A stretch of 64,000 bases of DNA, from the NCBI RefSeq assembly GCF_002909255.1, contig NZ_PIOB01000003.1:186001-250000 (forward strand). The letters run 5' to 3'. Position 1 is the stretch's first letter, and every line of letters starts with the position of its first letter. The notes beneath the pieces are model-generated. The model had not been told where the DNA came from and ran no database searches. It worked only from the letters and a program-made list of their open reading frames with translations. Below are positions 31,086 to 41,643 of the stretch, in pieces. This DNA is from Arenibacter hampyeongensis (GTDB lineage: Bacteria > Bacteroidota > Bacteroidia > Flavobacteriales > Flavobacteriaceae). The translations under genes and the position numbers were made by a program.

Positions 31086-31094
31086 TTTTTGTCT

Positions 31095-31385
31095 TTATAG
31101 ATTACTGTAAAAATCAATAATATCTCCTTCTGCTACATCAACAATGGCTTTCTTAAAACCACTTGTCTTTCCGTGCTGTACACCAGTTTTGGTGTAACGC
31201 GATTTGCGCGAAGGACCATAATTCATTGTTCGAACTTTCTCAACAGAAACACCATAAGTTGCTTCTACCGCTTCCTTGACCTGAATCTTGTTGGCTTTTG
31301 GATCAACAAGAAAACCATAACGATTGTGCAACTCGCTATCCGCAGTCATTTTTTCCGTAATAATTGGCTTTATCAACACACCCAT
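31095..31385 (-). CDS. rplW: Ribosomal protein L23
   Basis: 96 residues. LIKPIITEKMTADSE at the N-terminus and KANKIQVKEAVEATYGVSVE are typical. L23 sits at the tunnel exit and docks trigger factor and SRP. Its C-terminal loop carries basic residues (GPSRKSRYTKTGVQHGKTSG). Confidence 0.98.
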   Translation of the reverse strand: MGVLIKPIITEKMTADSELHNRYGFLVDPKANKIQVKEAVEATYGVSVEKVRTMNYGPSRKSRYTKTGVQHGKTSGFKKAIVDVAEGDIIDFYSNL

Positions 31386-31392
31386 GGTTCGC

Positions 31393-32022
31393 TTATTTAA
31401 TTAAGTTCGATTCGATTCCTTCCAAAGAACCTTCCAACAACACTAGGTTGTTAGCGTTTAATATTTTGTAAGTGCTTAATTCTGAGTTAGTTATAACCTC
31501 AGAATGCTCTAAATTGCGTGAGGACAAATATACGTTATTATTTGAATCACCCAACACAATTAAGGATTTTTTATTCTCCAAGCCCAAAGACTTTAAAAAT
31601 TGCTTAAAATCCTTAGTTTTTGGTGCTTCAAAATTAAAGTCCTCAACCACCATTATAGCATTCTCTTTTGACTTCAAAGTTAAGGCCGACCTTCTAGCCA
31701 AACGCTTAACATTTTTGTTCAATTTTTGCTTATAATCCTTTGGTCTTGGCCCAAAAATACGTCCACCACCTCTAAACACTGGAGACTTAATACTACCCGC
31801 ACGAGCAGTACCTGTTCCCTTTTGTTTTTTGATCTTTCTTGTACTTCCTGCTATCTCGGCACGCTCTTTGGATTTGTGCGTACCTTGTCTTTGGTGTGCC
31901 AAATATTGCTTAACATCCAAATAAACAGCATGATTGTTTGGTTCTATTGCGAATACAGCGTCAGAAAGCTCAACCTTTCTACCTGTTTCTTTTCCCTTAA
32001 TATCTAAAACTGCTACCTTCAT
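31393..32022 (-). CDS. rplD: Ribosomal protein L4
   Basis: 209 residues. The tunnel-reaching loop is visible in [20 protein letters not shown] and [20 protein letters not shown]. In E. coli L4 represses its own operon through the S10 leader. Its ATG shares one base with the rplC stop, which suggests translational coupling. Confidence 0.98.
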   Translation of the reverse strand: MKVAVLDIKGKETGRKVELSDAVFAIEPNNHAVYLDVKQYLAHQRQGTHKSKERAEIAGSTRKIKKQKGTGTARAGSIKSPVFRGGGRIFGPRPKDYKQKLNKNVKRLARRSALTLKSKENAIMVVEDFNFEAPKTKDFKQFLKSLGLENKKSLIVLGDSNNNVYLSSRNLEHSEVITNSELSTYKILNANNLVLLEGSLEGIESNLIK

Positions 32023-32642
32023 TACTTCTCAATAGTTACGTAAGCGTTCTTATGACCAGGAACACAACCTTTTACTACTATAAGGTTCTTTTCTGGAACA
32101 ATTTTTAATACTCTCAAGTTCTGAACGGTAACTCTATCAGTTCCCATTCTACCAGCCATTTTCATTCCCTTAAAAACTCTTGCAGGATATGAAGCAGCAC
32201 CAATGGAACCTGGAGCTCTTAACCTATTGTGCTGACCGTGGGTTGATTGACCAACACCGGCAAAGCCGTGTCTTTTTACAACTCCTTGAAAACCTTTACC
32301 CTTTGAGGTACCGATTACATCAACAAATTCTCCTTCTACAAAAAGGTCTACTCCAAGAGTATCACCTAATTTGTGCGCACCTTCTTCAAAATACCTGAAT
32401 TCCATGACCTTTTTCTTGGGAGAAGCGCCTGCCTTTTTAAAGTGACCTGTAGCCGCTTTATTAGCACGTTTTTCTGCCTTGTCATCGAAACCAAGCTGAA
32501 GGGCATTGTACCCGTCGACCTCTGCGGTTCTGACTTGGGTAACTACGCATGGTCCAGCTTCGATTACTGTACATGGAATATTCTTTCCATTTTCATCGAA
32601 AATGCTGGTCATACCTACTTTTCTACCTATTAACCCAGACAT
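32022..32642 (-). CDS. rplC: Ribosomal protein L3
   Basis: 206 residues. [20 protein letters not shown] at the N-terminus; [20 protein letters not shown] and [20 protein letters not shown] span the arm near the peptidyl-transferase centre. It is separated from rpsJ by 157 bases that contain a terminator-like hairpin, so its expression may be set apart from that of the genes upstream. Confidence 0.98.
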   Translation of the reverse strand: MSGLIGRKVGMTSIFDENGKNIPCTVIEAGPCVVTQVRTAEVDGYNALQLGFDDKAEKRANKAATGHFKKAGASPKKKVMEFRYFEEGAHKLGDTLGVDLFVEGEFVDVIGTSKGKGFQGVVKRHGFAGVGQSTHGQHNRLRAPGSIGAASYPARVFKGMKMAGRMGTDRVTVQNLRVLKIVPEKNLIVVKGCVPGHKNAYVTIEK

Positions 32643-32683
32643 ATTTAATTAATTATTAATTGATTACTATTTAAATTATTGAC

Positions 32684-32716
32684 AAAAAAACAGGGTCAAA
32701 AAACAATTCAACCCTG
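32684..32716 (-). terminator. Terminator-like hairpin (possible attenuator) between rpsJ and rplC
   Basis: On the minus strand CAGGGT and ACCCTG (32711-32716 and 32691-32696) form a 6-base-pair stem with a 14-base loop, followed at once by seven U (32684-32690). The ribosomal operon must continue past it, so partial termination or attenuation is more likely than a full stop. No -7 promoter box is visible between it and rplC. Confidence 0.5.
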
Positions 32717-32768
32717 AATATATTTTTTTCCGTTTTTCCTTCGCGAAACGCTCGGGACATGTCTTTCA

Positions 32769-32796
32769 TAATTTCGAATTATGAATTCCGAAATTA
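32769..32796 (-). other. AT-rich inverted repeat after the rpsJ stop
   Basis: TAATTTCG (32769-32776) and CGAAATTA (32789-32796) form an 8-base-pair stem with a 12-base loop, 3 bases after the rpsJ stop codon. It may be part of the same leader structure as the terminator-like hairpin about 60 bases further on. Confidence 0.35.
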
Positions 32797-32799
32797 GAA

Positions 32800-33105
32800 T
32801 TATACTTTTATCTCAACCTCAACACCGCTAGGAAGTTCCAACTTCATTAGAGCATCGATGGTTTTTGATGAAGAGCTATAGATATCCAAAAGCCTTTTGT
32901 AAGAACTTAATTGGAACTGCTCCCTTGCTTTTTTATTTACGTGTGGAGAACGCAACACAGTAAATATCTTCTTATGTGTTGGCAAAGGAATTGGTCCAGT
33001 TACAACCGCACCTGTAGTCTTTACCGTTTTTACGATCTTCTCAGCAGATTTATCTACCAAGTTATGGTCGTACGACTTTAATTTAATTCTAATTTTTTGA
33101 CTCAT
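32800..33105 (-). CDS. rpsJ: Ribosomal protein S10
   Basis: 101 residues. [40 protein letters not shown] and the C-terminal [11 protein letters not shown] are standard. S10 is also the partner of NusB in antitermination. It follows fusA by 11 bases, with no tuf gene between them. Confidence 0.98.
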   Translation of the reverse strand: MSQKIRIKLKSYDHNLVDKSAEKIVKTVKTTGAVVTGPIPLPTHKKIFTVLRSPHVNKKAREQFQLSSYKRLLDIYSSSSKTIDALMKLELPSGVEVEIKV

Positions 33106-33116
33106 CTTAGTACGAT

Positions 33117-35249
33117 TTAAGCTGTTAATCCTTTTGCTTTCTTAATAACCGCTTCCGAAATATTGGAAGGAGTTTCAGCATAGTGTGAAAATTCCATTGT
33201 TGAAGTTGCTCTACCTGAAGACAAGGTTCTCAAAGAAGTAACATATCCAAACATTTCGGATAAAGGTACTTCGCCCTTAATTACTTTGGCACCGGCTCTA
33301 TCATCCATATTGGTAACAGTTCCTCTTCTACGGTTAAGGTCACCTACAATATCACCCATGTTTTCTTCCGGGGTCAAAACCTCCATTTTCATGATAGGCT
33401 CCATAATTATTGCACCAGCAGCCTTACCAGCAGCTTTATAACCCATTTTTGCAGCCAATTCAAAAGATAGTGCATCGGAATCCACAGGGTGGAAAGATCC
33501 ATCCTTAAGAACTACTTTCATCCTATCCATTTCAAAACCGGCCAATGGACCATTCTTCATAGCGGCAGCAAATCCTTTTTGAACAGGACCTACAAATTCT
33601 TTTGGAATACGACCACCTTTAATTTCGTCAACAAACTGTAAACCAGTTCCAACAAAATCATCATCAGCAGGCCCCATCTCAAAGACGATATCCCCAAATT
33701 TACCACGACCACCGGATTGTTTTTTATAAACCTCCCTATGTGCAGCCGTTTTGGTTAACGCCTCCTTGTATTCAACTTGCGGTTCCCCTTGGTTTACTTC
33801 AACCTTAAACTCACGTCTTAGACGGTCAACAATAATATCCAAGTGAAGCTCGCCCATACCAGAAATAATAGTCTGACCAGATGCTTCGTCTGTTTTTACC
33901 TGAAAAGTTGGATCCTCTTCGGCCAATTTAGCCAAAGCCATTCCTAATTTATCAACATCAACTTTTGTCTTGGGTTCTACCGCAATACCGATAACGGGAT
34001 CAGGGAAGTTCATACTTTCCAAAACAATTGGATGTTTTTCATCAGACAAGGTATCCCCAGTCTTAATATCCTTAAAACCTACAGCTGCACCAATATCTCC
34101 CGCTTCAATAAAATCTACCGCATTTTGCTTATTGGCATGCATTTGGTAAATTCTGGAAATACGCTCTTTGTTACCTGAACGATTGTTCAACACATAAGAA
34201 CCTGCATCCAATCTACCAGAGTATGCTCTAAAGAATGCCAAACGACCAACAAATGGATCAGTAGCAATCTTAAAGGCCAAAGCAGCAAATGGCTCCTTAA
34301 CACTTGGCTTTCTAGATTCCGGCTTCTCCGTGTCAGGGTTGGTACCAGTAATCGCTTCCTTATCCAATGGAGAAGGCAAATAACGACAAACTGCATCCAA
34401 TAAAAACTGAACACCTTTATTTTTAAATGAAGAACCACAAATCATAGGTATGATACTCATATCCATAACCGCAGCCCTTAAGGCAGCATGAACTTCATCC
34501 TCTGTAATGGAATCCTCATCCTCAAAGAACTTCTCCATCAAGGTTTCGTCATATTCCGCAACAGCTTCAATCAATTCAGCTCTGCGTTCCCTAACCTCTT
34601 CCTTCATATCTTCCGGAATAGCAACAACATCAAAAGTTGCTCCGAAATTATCCTCATGCCATACAATAGCCCTGTTTTTCACCAAATCCACAATACCCTT
34701 GAAGTCTGCCTCGTCTCCGATCGGCAATACAATAGGCACCGCATTGGATCCCAACATAGTCTTAACCTGCTTGTTAACCATTAGGAAGTCAGCTCCCTGA
34801 CGATCCATTTTGTTAACGAAACCGATACGCGGCACTTTATAATTATCCGCCAATCTCCAGTTAGTTTCAGACTGTGGTTCAACACCATCAACTGCACTAA
34901 ACAAGAAGACCAACCCATCCAATACACGTAAAGAACGGTTTACTTCAACCGTAAAATCCACGTGACCCGGGGTATCTATAACATTAAAGTGATAGGATTG
35001 AGCATCCTCGGTTGGCTCTGCATTCTCCATTGGGAAAATCCACTCACAAGTTGTAGCAGCTGAAGTAATTGTAATTCCACGCTCCTGCTCCTGCTCCATC
35101 CAGTCCATTGTGGCAGCACCATCATGAACCTCACCTATTTTATGACTCACACCAGTATAAAACAAGATACGCTCTGTCGTAGTTGTTTTACCTGCATCAA
35201 TATGAGCAGCAATACCAATATTTCTTGTTAATTTTAAATCTCTTGCCAT
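33117..35249 (-). CDS. fusA: Elongation factor G
   Basis: 710 residues, full length. It drives translocation with GTP. The G domain has the P-loop [16 protein letters not shown], the switch stretch [25 protein letters not shown] and [10 protein letters not shown]. Domain IV includes the [20 protein letters not shown] region, and domain V ends with the [20 protein letters not shown] stretch. It is placed between rpsG and rpsJ in the str part of the operon. Confidence 0.99.
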   Translation of the reverse strand: MARDLKLTRNIGIAAHIDAGKTTTTERILFYTGVSHKIGEVHDGAATMDWMEQEQERGITITSAATTCEWIFPMENAEPTEDAQSYHFNVIDTPGHVDFTVEVNRSLRVLDGLVFLFSAVDGVEPQSETNWRLADNYKVPRIGFVNKMDRQGADFLMVNKQVKTMLGSNAVPIVLPIGDEADFKGIVDLVKNRAIVWHEDNFGATFDVVAIPEDMKEEVRERRAELIEAVAEYDETLMEKFFEDEDSITEDEVHAALRAAVMDMSIIPMICGSSFKNKGVQFLLDAVCRYLPSPLDKEAITGTNPDTEKPESRKPSVKEPFAALAFKIATDPFVGRLAFFRAYSGRLDAGSYVLNNRSGNKERISRIYQMHANKQNAVDFIEAGDIGAAVGFKDIKTGDTLSDEKHPIVLESMNFPDPVIGIAVEPKTKVDVDKLGMALAKLAEEDPTFQVKTDEASGQTIISGMGELHLDIIVDRLRREFKVEVNQGEPQVEYKEALTKTAAHREVYKKQSGGRGKFGDIVFEMGPADDDFVGTGLQFVDEIKGGRIPKEFVGPVQKGFAAAMKNGPLAGFEMDRMKVVLKDGSFHPVDSDALSFELAAKMGYKAAGKAAGAIIMEPIMKMEVLTPEENMGDIVGDLNRRRGTVTNMDDRAGAKVIKGEVPLSEMFGYVTSLRTLSSGRATSTMEFSHYAETPSNISEAVIKKAKGLTA

Positions 35250-35258
35250 TTCTGCTTA

Positions 35259-35735
35259 TTAAAATCTAAAGTGGGAGAATGCTTTGTTTGCCTCTGCCAT
35301 TTTATGGGTATCTGTTCTTTTCTTAACTGCAGCACCTTCTTCTTTTGCTGCTGCCAATATTTCTCCAGCTAATTTTTGAGACATTGCCTTTTCGTTTCTC
35401 TTACGAGCATAACTAATAAGCCATTTCATAGCGGTTGAAATCTTACGATCTGGTCTGATCTGCATAGGAATCTGAAAAGTAGCACCACCTACTCTTCTAC
35501 TTCTTACCTCAACATGGGGCATTACATTGGACAATGCATCTTTCCAAAGCTCCAACGCTGTTTTTTCTTCGTCTGTCTTTTTCTCTTCTACGATATCAAT
35601 TGCATCGTAAAATACTTTAAAGGCAACCGACTTCTTTCCATCCCACATCATCATGTTAACAAAACGGGTCACCAATTGGTCATTAAACCTTGGATCGGGT
35701 AAAAGTGGTCTCTTTTTTGCCTGCTTTTTTCTCAT
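35259..35735 (-). CDS. rpsG: Ribosomal protein S7
   Basis: 158 residues. [39 protein letters not shown] and [10 protein letters not shown] are diagnostic. It nucleates the 30S head and touches the E-site tRNA. The 78-base spacer to rpsL is unremarkable. Confidence 0.98.
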   Translation of the reverse strand: MRKKQAKKRPLLPDPRFNDQLVTRFVNMMMWDGKKSVAFKVFYDAIDIVEEKKTDEEKTALELWKDALSNVMPHVEVRSRRVGGATFQIPMQIRPDRKISTAMKWLISYARKRNEKAMSQKLAGEILAAAKEEGAAVKKRTDTHKMAEANKAFSHFRF

Positions 35736-35813
35736 TTCTTCTTTTTGAGTTAATGGTCAATAGTTAATTATCAAAAGTACTTATACCTTTAATATTAAAC
35801 TTTTAACAAATTT

Positions 35814-36188
35814 TTACTTCTTAGGGCGTTTTGCTCCGTACTTAGATCTACGTTGTGTCCTTCCAGCAACACCTGCTGTATCCAAGGCACCTCTAACGAT
35901 ATGATACCTAACTCCTGGCAAATCCTTTACCCTTCCGCCTCTTACTAATACTATCGAGTGCTCTTGTAAATTGTGACCCTCACCTGGTATATAAGCGTTT
36001 ACTTCCTTCCCATTGGTCAACCTAACCCTTGCAACTTTACGCATTGCGGAGTTTGGTTTCTTAGGAGTGGTTGTATAAACACGTGTACATACACCTCTTC
36101 TTTGAGGACACGAATCCAAAGCAGCCGATTTACTCTTCTTAGTAATCGTGACTCTTCCTTTTCGTACTAATTGTGAAATTGTTGGCAT
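35814..36188 (-). CDS. rpsL: Ribosomal protein S12
   Basis: 124 residues from the ATG of [20 protein letters not shown], the standard start. The decoding loop [18 protein letters not shown] has the wild-type Lys of streptomycin-sensitive S12, and [19 protein letters not shown] holds the second loop. A possible start 16 codons upstream is rejected, because it would lie inside the -7 box of the promoter. Confidence 0.98.
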   Translation of the reverse strand: MPTISQLVRKGRVTITKKSKSAALDSCPQRRGVCTRVYTTTPKKPNSAMRKVARVRLTNGKEVNAYIPGEGHNLQEHSIVLVRGGRVKDLPGVRYHIVRGALDTAGVAGRTQRRSKYGAKRPKK

Positions 36189-36226
36189 ACTATTTTTGTA
36201 TAATAAAAACTTAACCCCTCTTTTAA

Positions 36227-36264
36227 GGGCTGGCAAATGTAGTAATTATTCGCAATAATTCAAA
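36227..36264 (-). promoter_or_regulatory. Promoter of the ribosomal superoperon
   Basis: The minus strand has TTTG at 36264-36261 and TACATTTG at 36241-36234, separated by 19 bases. This matches the Bacteroidota -33/-7 consensus (TTTG, 19-21 bases, TAnnTTTG) in every fixed position. Transcription should start near 36227, about 39 bases before the rpsL ATG. Confidence 0.8.
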
Positions 36265-36703
36265 CCCTAGCGAATTTATTTTTTATATTTTTTATCCTCA
36301 ACAGATTCGGCACCTTATAATTAGATTGCAACGCACCACTCTTTGGATCCGTCAACCTCTTAAAATTTAAGAAATCGCCATTGCGAAATCAAAGATGAAG
36401 CCAACAAAAGATCAGGGAATAATTATAGAAATTCAATTCATTTATTGATAAATTCTCAGCTTAATCGATTAATCACTAAAAATAATGCAATCCTATTATC
36501 TTAAACCGCCTAATAGTTGCGATTATTATGAAATTGTCATTATTTTAACTGTTTTGCTGCAATAAAATCCTACAATCAAATCTTTAAATTGTTTTAAATG
36601 TAAAATTTTAATTGAAATGTGTGTTAAAAATGCAAATATAATAACCTAAATGGGCATTTTTAACAATATTTTGCTATGCGTGCATAATAAATATACCTAA
36701 AAA
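36265..36703. other. AT-rich intergenic region between divergent rpsL and susC-like operons
   Basis: About 440 bases without a credible gene on either strand. The DNA is strongly AT-rich with many short A and T runs. Apart from the rpsL promoter at its left end and the susC promoter at its right end, I see no RNA gene, repeat or operator. Confidence 0.6.
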
Positions 36704-36704
36704 C

Positions 36705-36735
36705 TTGTTTTATTAACAATGATTTAAGATTTTTG
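36705..36735 (+). promoter_or_regulatory. Candidate promoter of the SusC/SusD operon
   Basis: TTG at 36705-36707 and GATTTTTG at 36728-36735 are 20 bases apart; the second differs from TAnnTTTG only in the first base. The transcript would begin near 36742, about 20 bases before the ATG. Confidence 0.5.
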
Positions 36736-36760
36736 CGTTGCTAATTCAAATAAACATAAA

Positions 36761-39700
36761 ATGAAAACAAAGTTAAATGGAATCCTAACGCTGTTTCTAG
36801 CGTTGATTGTGCAACTATCGTTTGCACAAGAAAAGACGATTTCAGGTACGGTAACGGACCAAGACGGTCTACCGCTCCCTGGAGTGAATATTCTAGTAGA
36901 GGGAACTACCACAGGTACCCAATCAGATTTTGATGGACTTTACACCATTGAAGCAAATGTTGGGGAAGTTTTGGTATTCTCTTATATAGGACAAAAGAAT
37001 GCAAGAATGACGGTTGGTGCCAGTAGCACCATAAACGTTCAGATGGAGGAAGATGCACAGGCACTGGAAGAAGTGGTAGTAACCGCTTTAGGTATTAAAA
37101 GAAATCCAAGATCTTTAGGATATTCTGTTAAGTCTGTCGAGGCCGAAGCCATTACAGAGAACTCAGAACCAGATTTAATAAAATCACTTAATGGTAAAGT
37201 ACCGGGAGTAAACGTAAATGTCTCAACTGGTGTTGCCGGTGCTTCCAACAAAATAAGTATAAGGGGTACCACTTCTTTCCAAGGTGGAAACCAACCTCTA
37301 TTTGTTGTTGATGGTACTCCTTATAGTAACGACCAAGTAACCACTACAAGCCAGATTACAGGTGGTGGTGGCTATGAATCCGGTATTTCATCTTTGGACC
37401 CTAACGATATTGCCAATGTGGAAGTCCTAAAAGGAGCGGTTGCAGCGGCACTTTATGGTTCCAGAGCCGTAAACGGGGTAATCATTATTACCACCAAGTC
37501 GGGAAAATCAGGCGGATTGTCCAACAAAAAATTCGAGGTGTCCCTTAATACAGGTGTCTATTTTGAAAAAATTGCCAATCTTCCAGAGTACCAAAACACT
37601 TATGGTAACGGAACCAATTTCAACTATAACAACGCCAATGGTTCTTGGGGTGCTAGATTTGATTCACGCGAAACCATCCCAACCTGGCCAAACTTGCTTA
37701 ATGCATTTCCAGACCAATTTGGCCCTACTGTGCCTTATGTTGCACAACCAAACAACGTAAAGGATCTGTTTAAAACAGGATTTGTTGCCGATAATTCGGT
37801 AAACATTAGTTCTGCCAAAGAAAATTCTAATTTTAGTCTTACTATATCCAATATAGACCAACAAGGGTATATTCCTTTTAACTCCTATAAAAGGACCAAT
37901 ATTTCTGCAGGTGGTAATTTTAAATTGGACAATGGTTTAAAAGTTGGAGCCAATCTAAGTTACTCTGACAGTTACCAAGTTGGCCCTTTCCTTGGAGAAA
38001 ATCAATTCGTAGGAGCCGCTTCTTCCTTTGCAAGGACTTTGGTCCTAGGAAGAACATGGGACCTAAGCCTGCCCTATGAGGATGCCAATGGAGCACCCGT
38101 AATACCCAACGGTGGTTGGGACCATCCATTATGGTCTTGGGAACACAATCAAATCAGGACTGGGGTAAATAGAACTGTTGCCAACGTAAGTTTTGCTTAC
38201 GACTTTAACGAGCATATTAATGCAAGATATCAACTTGGTATAAATAAGTACGATTTAGCCCGTATAGAAATAACCGATAAAGGCTCTAGAGGTGCTTCGG
38301 GCACTGGAAGCGTAGTAACCGACAATTATGGAAGCGAAGAAATAGAATCTACTTTCGTAGTAACTTTCAATTATGATTTGGCCGAAGATTTAAACATGAA
38401 TTTCTTGGTCGGAAATAACGTAAACCAAATTTCCAGCCACCGTGTTGGTTATACAGGTACCAATCTTATTGCGGACAATATTTTTACCGTTAATAATACG
38501 GCCAATGTGGTTTCTGACGTAGATAATACTACAAGAAAAAGAATAGTGGGTGTTTTTGGAGATTTAGGATTGGGATATAAGGACTTTTTATTCTTAAACG
38601 CCACTGCAAGAAACGACTGGTCTTCCACATTACCGCAAACGGACAATAGCTTTCTTTATCCTTCCGTTTCTACCTCTTTTATATTTACGGAGGCTTTGGG
38701 TATTAACAATGACATCCTTAGCTATGGTAAGATTAGAGGTGGTTGGGCCAACGTAAGCAGAGATGCAGATCCTTACCAGATTAATAAAATATTTACCGTA
38801 GGTACTGTATATTCTGGGCAACCTTCCGTATTTGTCCCTGCTACTCTTGGTAATCCTAATTTAAGTCCTGAGAATACCGAAGAATTTGAAATAGGTATGG
38901 ATTTGGAACTCTTTAGCAAGAGAGTGTTAGTTGATTTTACTTGGTATCAAAAAACAACTACAGATCTTATTTCTGAAGTTAATGTACCTACGTCCTCCGG
39001 TTATACTTCACTATTGACGAACATAGGTGAAATGGAAAACAAAGGTATCGAAGTTGGATTGACCTTGATCCCAGTGAGAACGGATAACTTTAAGTGGTCT
39101 ACCTTTACCTCTTTTACCAAAAATAAGAACGTGGTAAACAAATTGATCGAAGGCCTAGACAGATTCCCTATAGATGTAGACCAAATTGCCTTTGTAGATG
39201 AAGGTGAACCCTTTGGTGTGTTCTACGGAACCGCATTTATGAGGGATGATGAAGGGAATTATTTAATTGAACAGAGTGAAGGAGGTATTTTACAGGCCTT
39301 GGACAACCAAGTAGTAGGTGACCCTAACCCGGATTTCAAAATTGGATTCACCAATACCTTTAAATATAAAACTTTGAGTTTACAGGCCCAATTGGACTGG
39401 AAAGAAGGTGGCGACATTTCCTCTTCAGGAATTGCAGCCTTATTAGGTAGAGGGGTAACCAAGGATACCGAAGACCGGGAACGTACTTTTATTCTTCCTG
39501 GTTTTTATGGCGATCCTATCACAGGGGAACCCATTTTGGATGGTTCAGGGAACAAAATTCCTAATACCACACAAATGACTATGAACAACCTATATTTCTC
39601 CCCAACCAATAGTAACACATTTGGTATTAACTCTGTGGATGAGGCTACCATTTATGATGGCACTGTCTTTAGGTTAAGGGAAATAGCATTGGCATACGAA

Positions 39701-39913
39701 GTTCCTAAAAAGTTTTTGGACAAGACATTTATAGGCGGTATGACTTTTTCAGTAGTCGGGAACAACTTATGGTATTTTGCCCCTAATGTTCCTAAGTACA
39801 CTAATTTTGATCCAGATGTTACTGCTTATGGGTCAGGTAACCTACAAGGTATTGAAACCCAATCTGCCCCTAGTTCCAAAAGATTTGGGTTTAAACTTAA
39901 CGTAACATTTTAA
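36761..39913 (+). CDS. SusC/RagA-type TonB-dependent outer-membrane transporter
   Basis: 1,050 residues. A signal peptide (1-22, ending LSFAQ) is followed by a carboxypeptidase-regulatory-like domain (about 26-100: TISGTVTDQDGLPLPGVNIL, LVFSYIGQ), the TonB-box region near EEVVVTALG (about 103-111), the plug (about 115-250, with NPLFVVDGTPY-like and GSRAVNGVIIITTKSGK stretches) and a long beta-barrel ending KRFGFKLNVTF. Such proteins import oligosaccharides or other large ligands with a SusD lid. The SusD-like gene follows by 11 bases. No enzyme gene is nearby, so the ligand is unknown. Confidence 0.95.
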   Translation: MKTKLNGILTLFLALIVQLSFAQEKTISGTVTDQDGLPLPGVNILVEGTTTGTQSDFDGLYTIEANVGEVLVFSYIGQKNARMTVGASSTINVQMEEDAQALEEVVVTALGIKRNPRSLGYSVKSVEAEAITENSEPDLIKSLNGKVPGVNVNVSTGVAGASNKISIRGTTSFQGGNQPLFVVDGTPYSNDQVTTTSQITGGGGYESGISSLDPNDIANVEVLKGAVAAALYGSRAVNGVIIITTKSGKSGGLSNKKFEVSLNTGVYFEKIANLPEYQNTYGNGTNFNYNNANGSWGARFDSRETIPTWPNLLNAFPDQFGPTVPYVAQPNNVKDLFKTGFVADNSVNISSAKENSNFSLTISNIDQQGYIPFNSYKRTNISAGGNFKLDNGLKVGANLSYSDSYQVGPFLGENQFVGAASSFARTLVLGRTWDLSLPYEDANGAPVIPNGGWDHPLWSWEHNQIRTGVNRTVANVSFAYDFNEHINARYQLGINKYDLARIEITDKGSRGASGTGSVVTDNYGSEEIESTFVVTFNYDLAEDLNMNFLVGNNVNQISSHRVGYTGTNLIADNIFTVNNTANVVSDVDNTTRKRIVGVFGDLGLGYKDFLFLNATARNDWSSTLPQTDNSFLYPSVSTSFIFTEALGINNDILSYGKIRGGWANVSRDADPYQINKIFTVGTVYSGQPSVFVPATLGNPNLSPENTEEFEIGMDLELFSKRVLVDFTWYQKTTTDLISEVNVPTSSGYTSLLTNIGEMENKGIEVGLTLIPVRTDNFKWSTFTSFTKNKNVVNKLIEGLDRFPIDVDQIAFVDEGEPFGVFYGTAFMRDDEGNYLIEQSEGGILQALDNQVVGDPNPDFKIGFTNTFKYKTLSLQAQLDWKEGGDISSSGIAALLGRGVTKDTEDRERTFILPGFYGDPITGEPILDGSGNKIPNTTQMTMNNLYFSPTNSNTFGINSVDEATIYDGTVFRLREIALAYEVPKKFLDKTFIGGMTFSVVGNNLWYFAPNVPKYTNFDPDVTAYGSGNLQGIETQSAPSSKRFGFKLNVTF

Positions 39914-39924
39914 TAAAAAGAACT

Positions 39925-41625
39925 ATGAAAAATATATTTAAAATAAATCAGAAAAGCCGCACAATGTTCGCTGTAGCATTGGTGTCTTTACTATTCTACA
40001 ATTGTAGTGACTATTTGGATGTGAATACAGACCCAAACAATCCTACTGTAGCTCCGTTGGACCAACTTTTGACGGACACAGAGAGAAACTTTAACTTGAT
40101 TACTGAATTTAGAGTTTATATGGCAGAAGAACTTTCCGCCTATGTCCACCAGTTTACTTTCCGTGAAGAACAAGATCAGTACGGTACCAAACAGGATAAT
40201 ACCGATATTCAAAATTCTTGGGACGTTGCTTATTCGGTGATAACCGAAGCTGATATCATTATCGAGCAGGGTACTGCTGAAGAAGAGATGATCATTGTTG
40301 GAATGGCCAAGGTCCTTAAAGGATATACCGCCACCATTATTGCTGACATTTGGGGAGATGCTCCATATTCCGAGGCATCAAAACTTGCCACTGGTGTGGT
40401 AAGCCCTGTATTTGACAGTCAGACTGCAATCTACGAGAATGCCTTGGCGCTAATTGACGAAGGTCTAGCCAATATTAACAGTGGAAAAGGTTCCAACCCA
40501 GGAACCCAGGATTTGTTTTACGACGGTAGTATTGCCAAATGGAACAAATTCGTTAATACCCTGAAATTAAAATTGTACAACGAAATTAGGTTGTCCACTA
40601 TGTTTAATGCCGGTAAATTAAATGCTTTAATTGCTGCAGATAACTTTATGGCCAGTAGTAGTGACGATTTCGAATTTCCTTATTCTACCACCCAATCACC
40701 GGCTGAGGAAAGAAATCCGCTGTTTAGAACAAGTTACCTTTCTGGTCAAACCTCCCATTACGCAAGCCCTTGGTTCTATGAAATTCTAAAAGGATGGAAT
40801 CCAAACATTCATAACGGAGTGGCAGACCCTAGATTACCGTACTATTTCTTTAATCAATTAACACCAGGTCAGTTACCTCCGGATGTTGGAGATCCAACAA
40901 CAGGTGATCCAAAAGCGGATTATTGGGATAGAAATACCGGATTCCACACCATTAGATTTGGTAGTATAAGCCCTAATAGGGATTTTGCTTCCAGAGAATC
41001 TTCCACATATCCTGGAATATATCCTGCTGGTGGCAGATATGATGATGGCCAAGGAGGTGATGCAGACGTAAATGCAGGTACAGGTGCAGCTCCACACAGG
41101 CTGTTAACCTTTCATGAGTCTTTGTTTATACAGGCAGAATTAATACAAGCCAACGTAATCTCCGGCGATGCAAGAGCAATGTTGGAAGATGCTATGACCG
41201 CTGCTTTCAAGAAAGTGGATGAAGTTGTTGCCAATTCCGCTACGACACAAACAGTTCCAAAACTTGATGGAACCACGGCAGTTACCGATTTTATTGCAGG
41301 TATATTGGCTGAATACGATGCTGCTTCCGATACCAAGAAAATGGAAATCATTATGACCCAAAAATGGGTATCCACTTTTGGCGATCCGTTTGATCAATAC
41401 AATGATTATAGAAGAACGGGATTTCCAGTTTTGGCTAATCCAAATTCTACTACTCCGGAATATCAATTGGACAATGAAGATGAATGGCCTTTGCTTGACA
41501 GCGAAACCAACTTACTAAGACCATACCAGGTTTCATTATTCTGGCCACAAGCTGAATTGAACGTTAATGAAAATGCACCTGCCCAGAAAGATGCAACTAC
41601 GTATAAAATATTTTGGGATAACTAA
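39925..41625 (+). CDS. SusD/RagB-like outer-membrane lipoprotein
   Basis: 566 residues. The signal peptide ends in a lipobox-like LLFYNC at about residue 27, so it is lipid-anchored at the cell surface. NTDPNNPT near residue 35 and the helical TPR-like body (YTATIIADIWGDAPYSEA, YDGSIAKWNKFVNTLKLKLY) place it in the SusD-like_2 group rather than classical SusD. It should form the lid over the SusC-like barrel encoded 11 bases upstream. The C-terminal part contains the family-typical KWVSTFGDPFDQYNDYRRTG stretch. Confidence 0.92.
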   Translation: MKNIFKINQKSRTMFAVALVSLLFYNCSDYLDVNTDPNNPTVAPLDQLLTDTERNFNLITEFRVYMAEELSAYVHQFTFREEQDQYGTKQDNTDIQNSWDVAYSVITEADIIIEQGTAEEEMIIVGMAKVLKGYTATIIADIWGDAPYSEASKLATGVVSPVFDSQTAIYENALALIDEGLANINSGKGSNPGTQDLFYDGSIAKWNKFVNTLKLKLYNEIRLSTMFNAGKLNALIAADNFMASSSDDFEFPYSTTQSPAEERNPLFRTSYLSGQTSHYASPWFYEILKGWNPNIHNGVADPRLPYYFFNQLTPGQLPPDVGDPTTGDPKADYWDRNTGFHTIRFGSISPNRDFASRESSTYPGIYPAGGRYDDGQGGDADVNAGTGAAPHRLLTFHESLFIQAELIQANVISGDARAMLEDAMTAAFKKVDEVVANSATTQTVPKLDGTTAVTDFIAGILAEYDAASDTKKMEIIMTQKWVSTFGDPFDQYNDYRRTGFPVLANPNSTTPEYQLDNEDEWPLLDSETNLLRPYQVSLFWPQAELNVNENAPAQKDATTYKIFWDN

Positions 41626-41643
41626 AATCATAAAATTCATATC

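Noticed and set aside
36189-36236. N-terminal extension of rpsL by 16 codons
   Set aside because: It would start within the -7 promoter box, and S12 proteins begin at [12 protein letters not shown].
36393-36446. A 17-codon plus-strand frame in the rpsL-susC gap
   Set aside because: Too short, no supporting promoter and a composition expected by chance.
36633-36640. Minus-strand TATATTTG box in the rpsL-susC intergenic region
   Set aside because: A full match to the -7 consensus, but no -33 element and no gene within reach; such octamers are frequent by chance in this AT-rich DNA.
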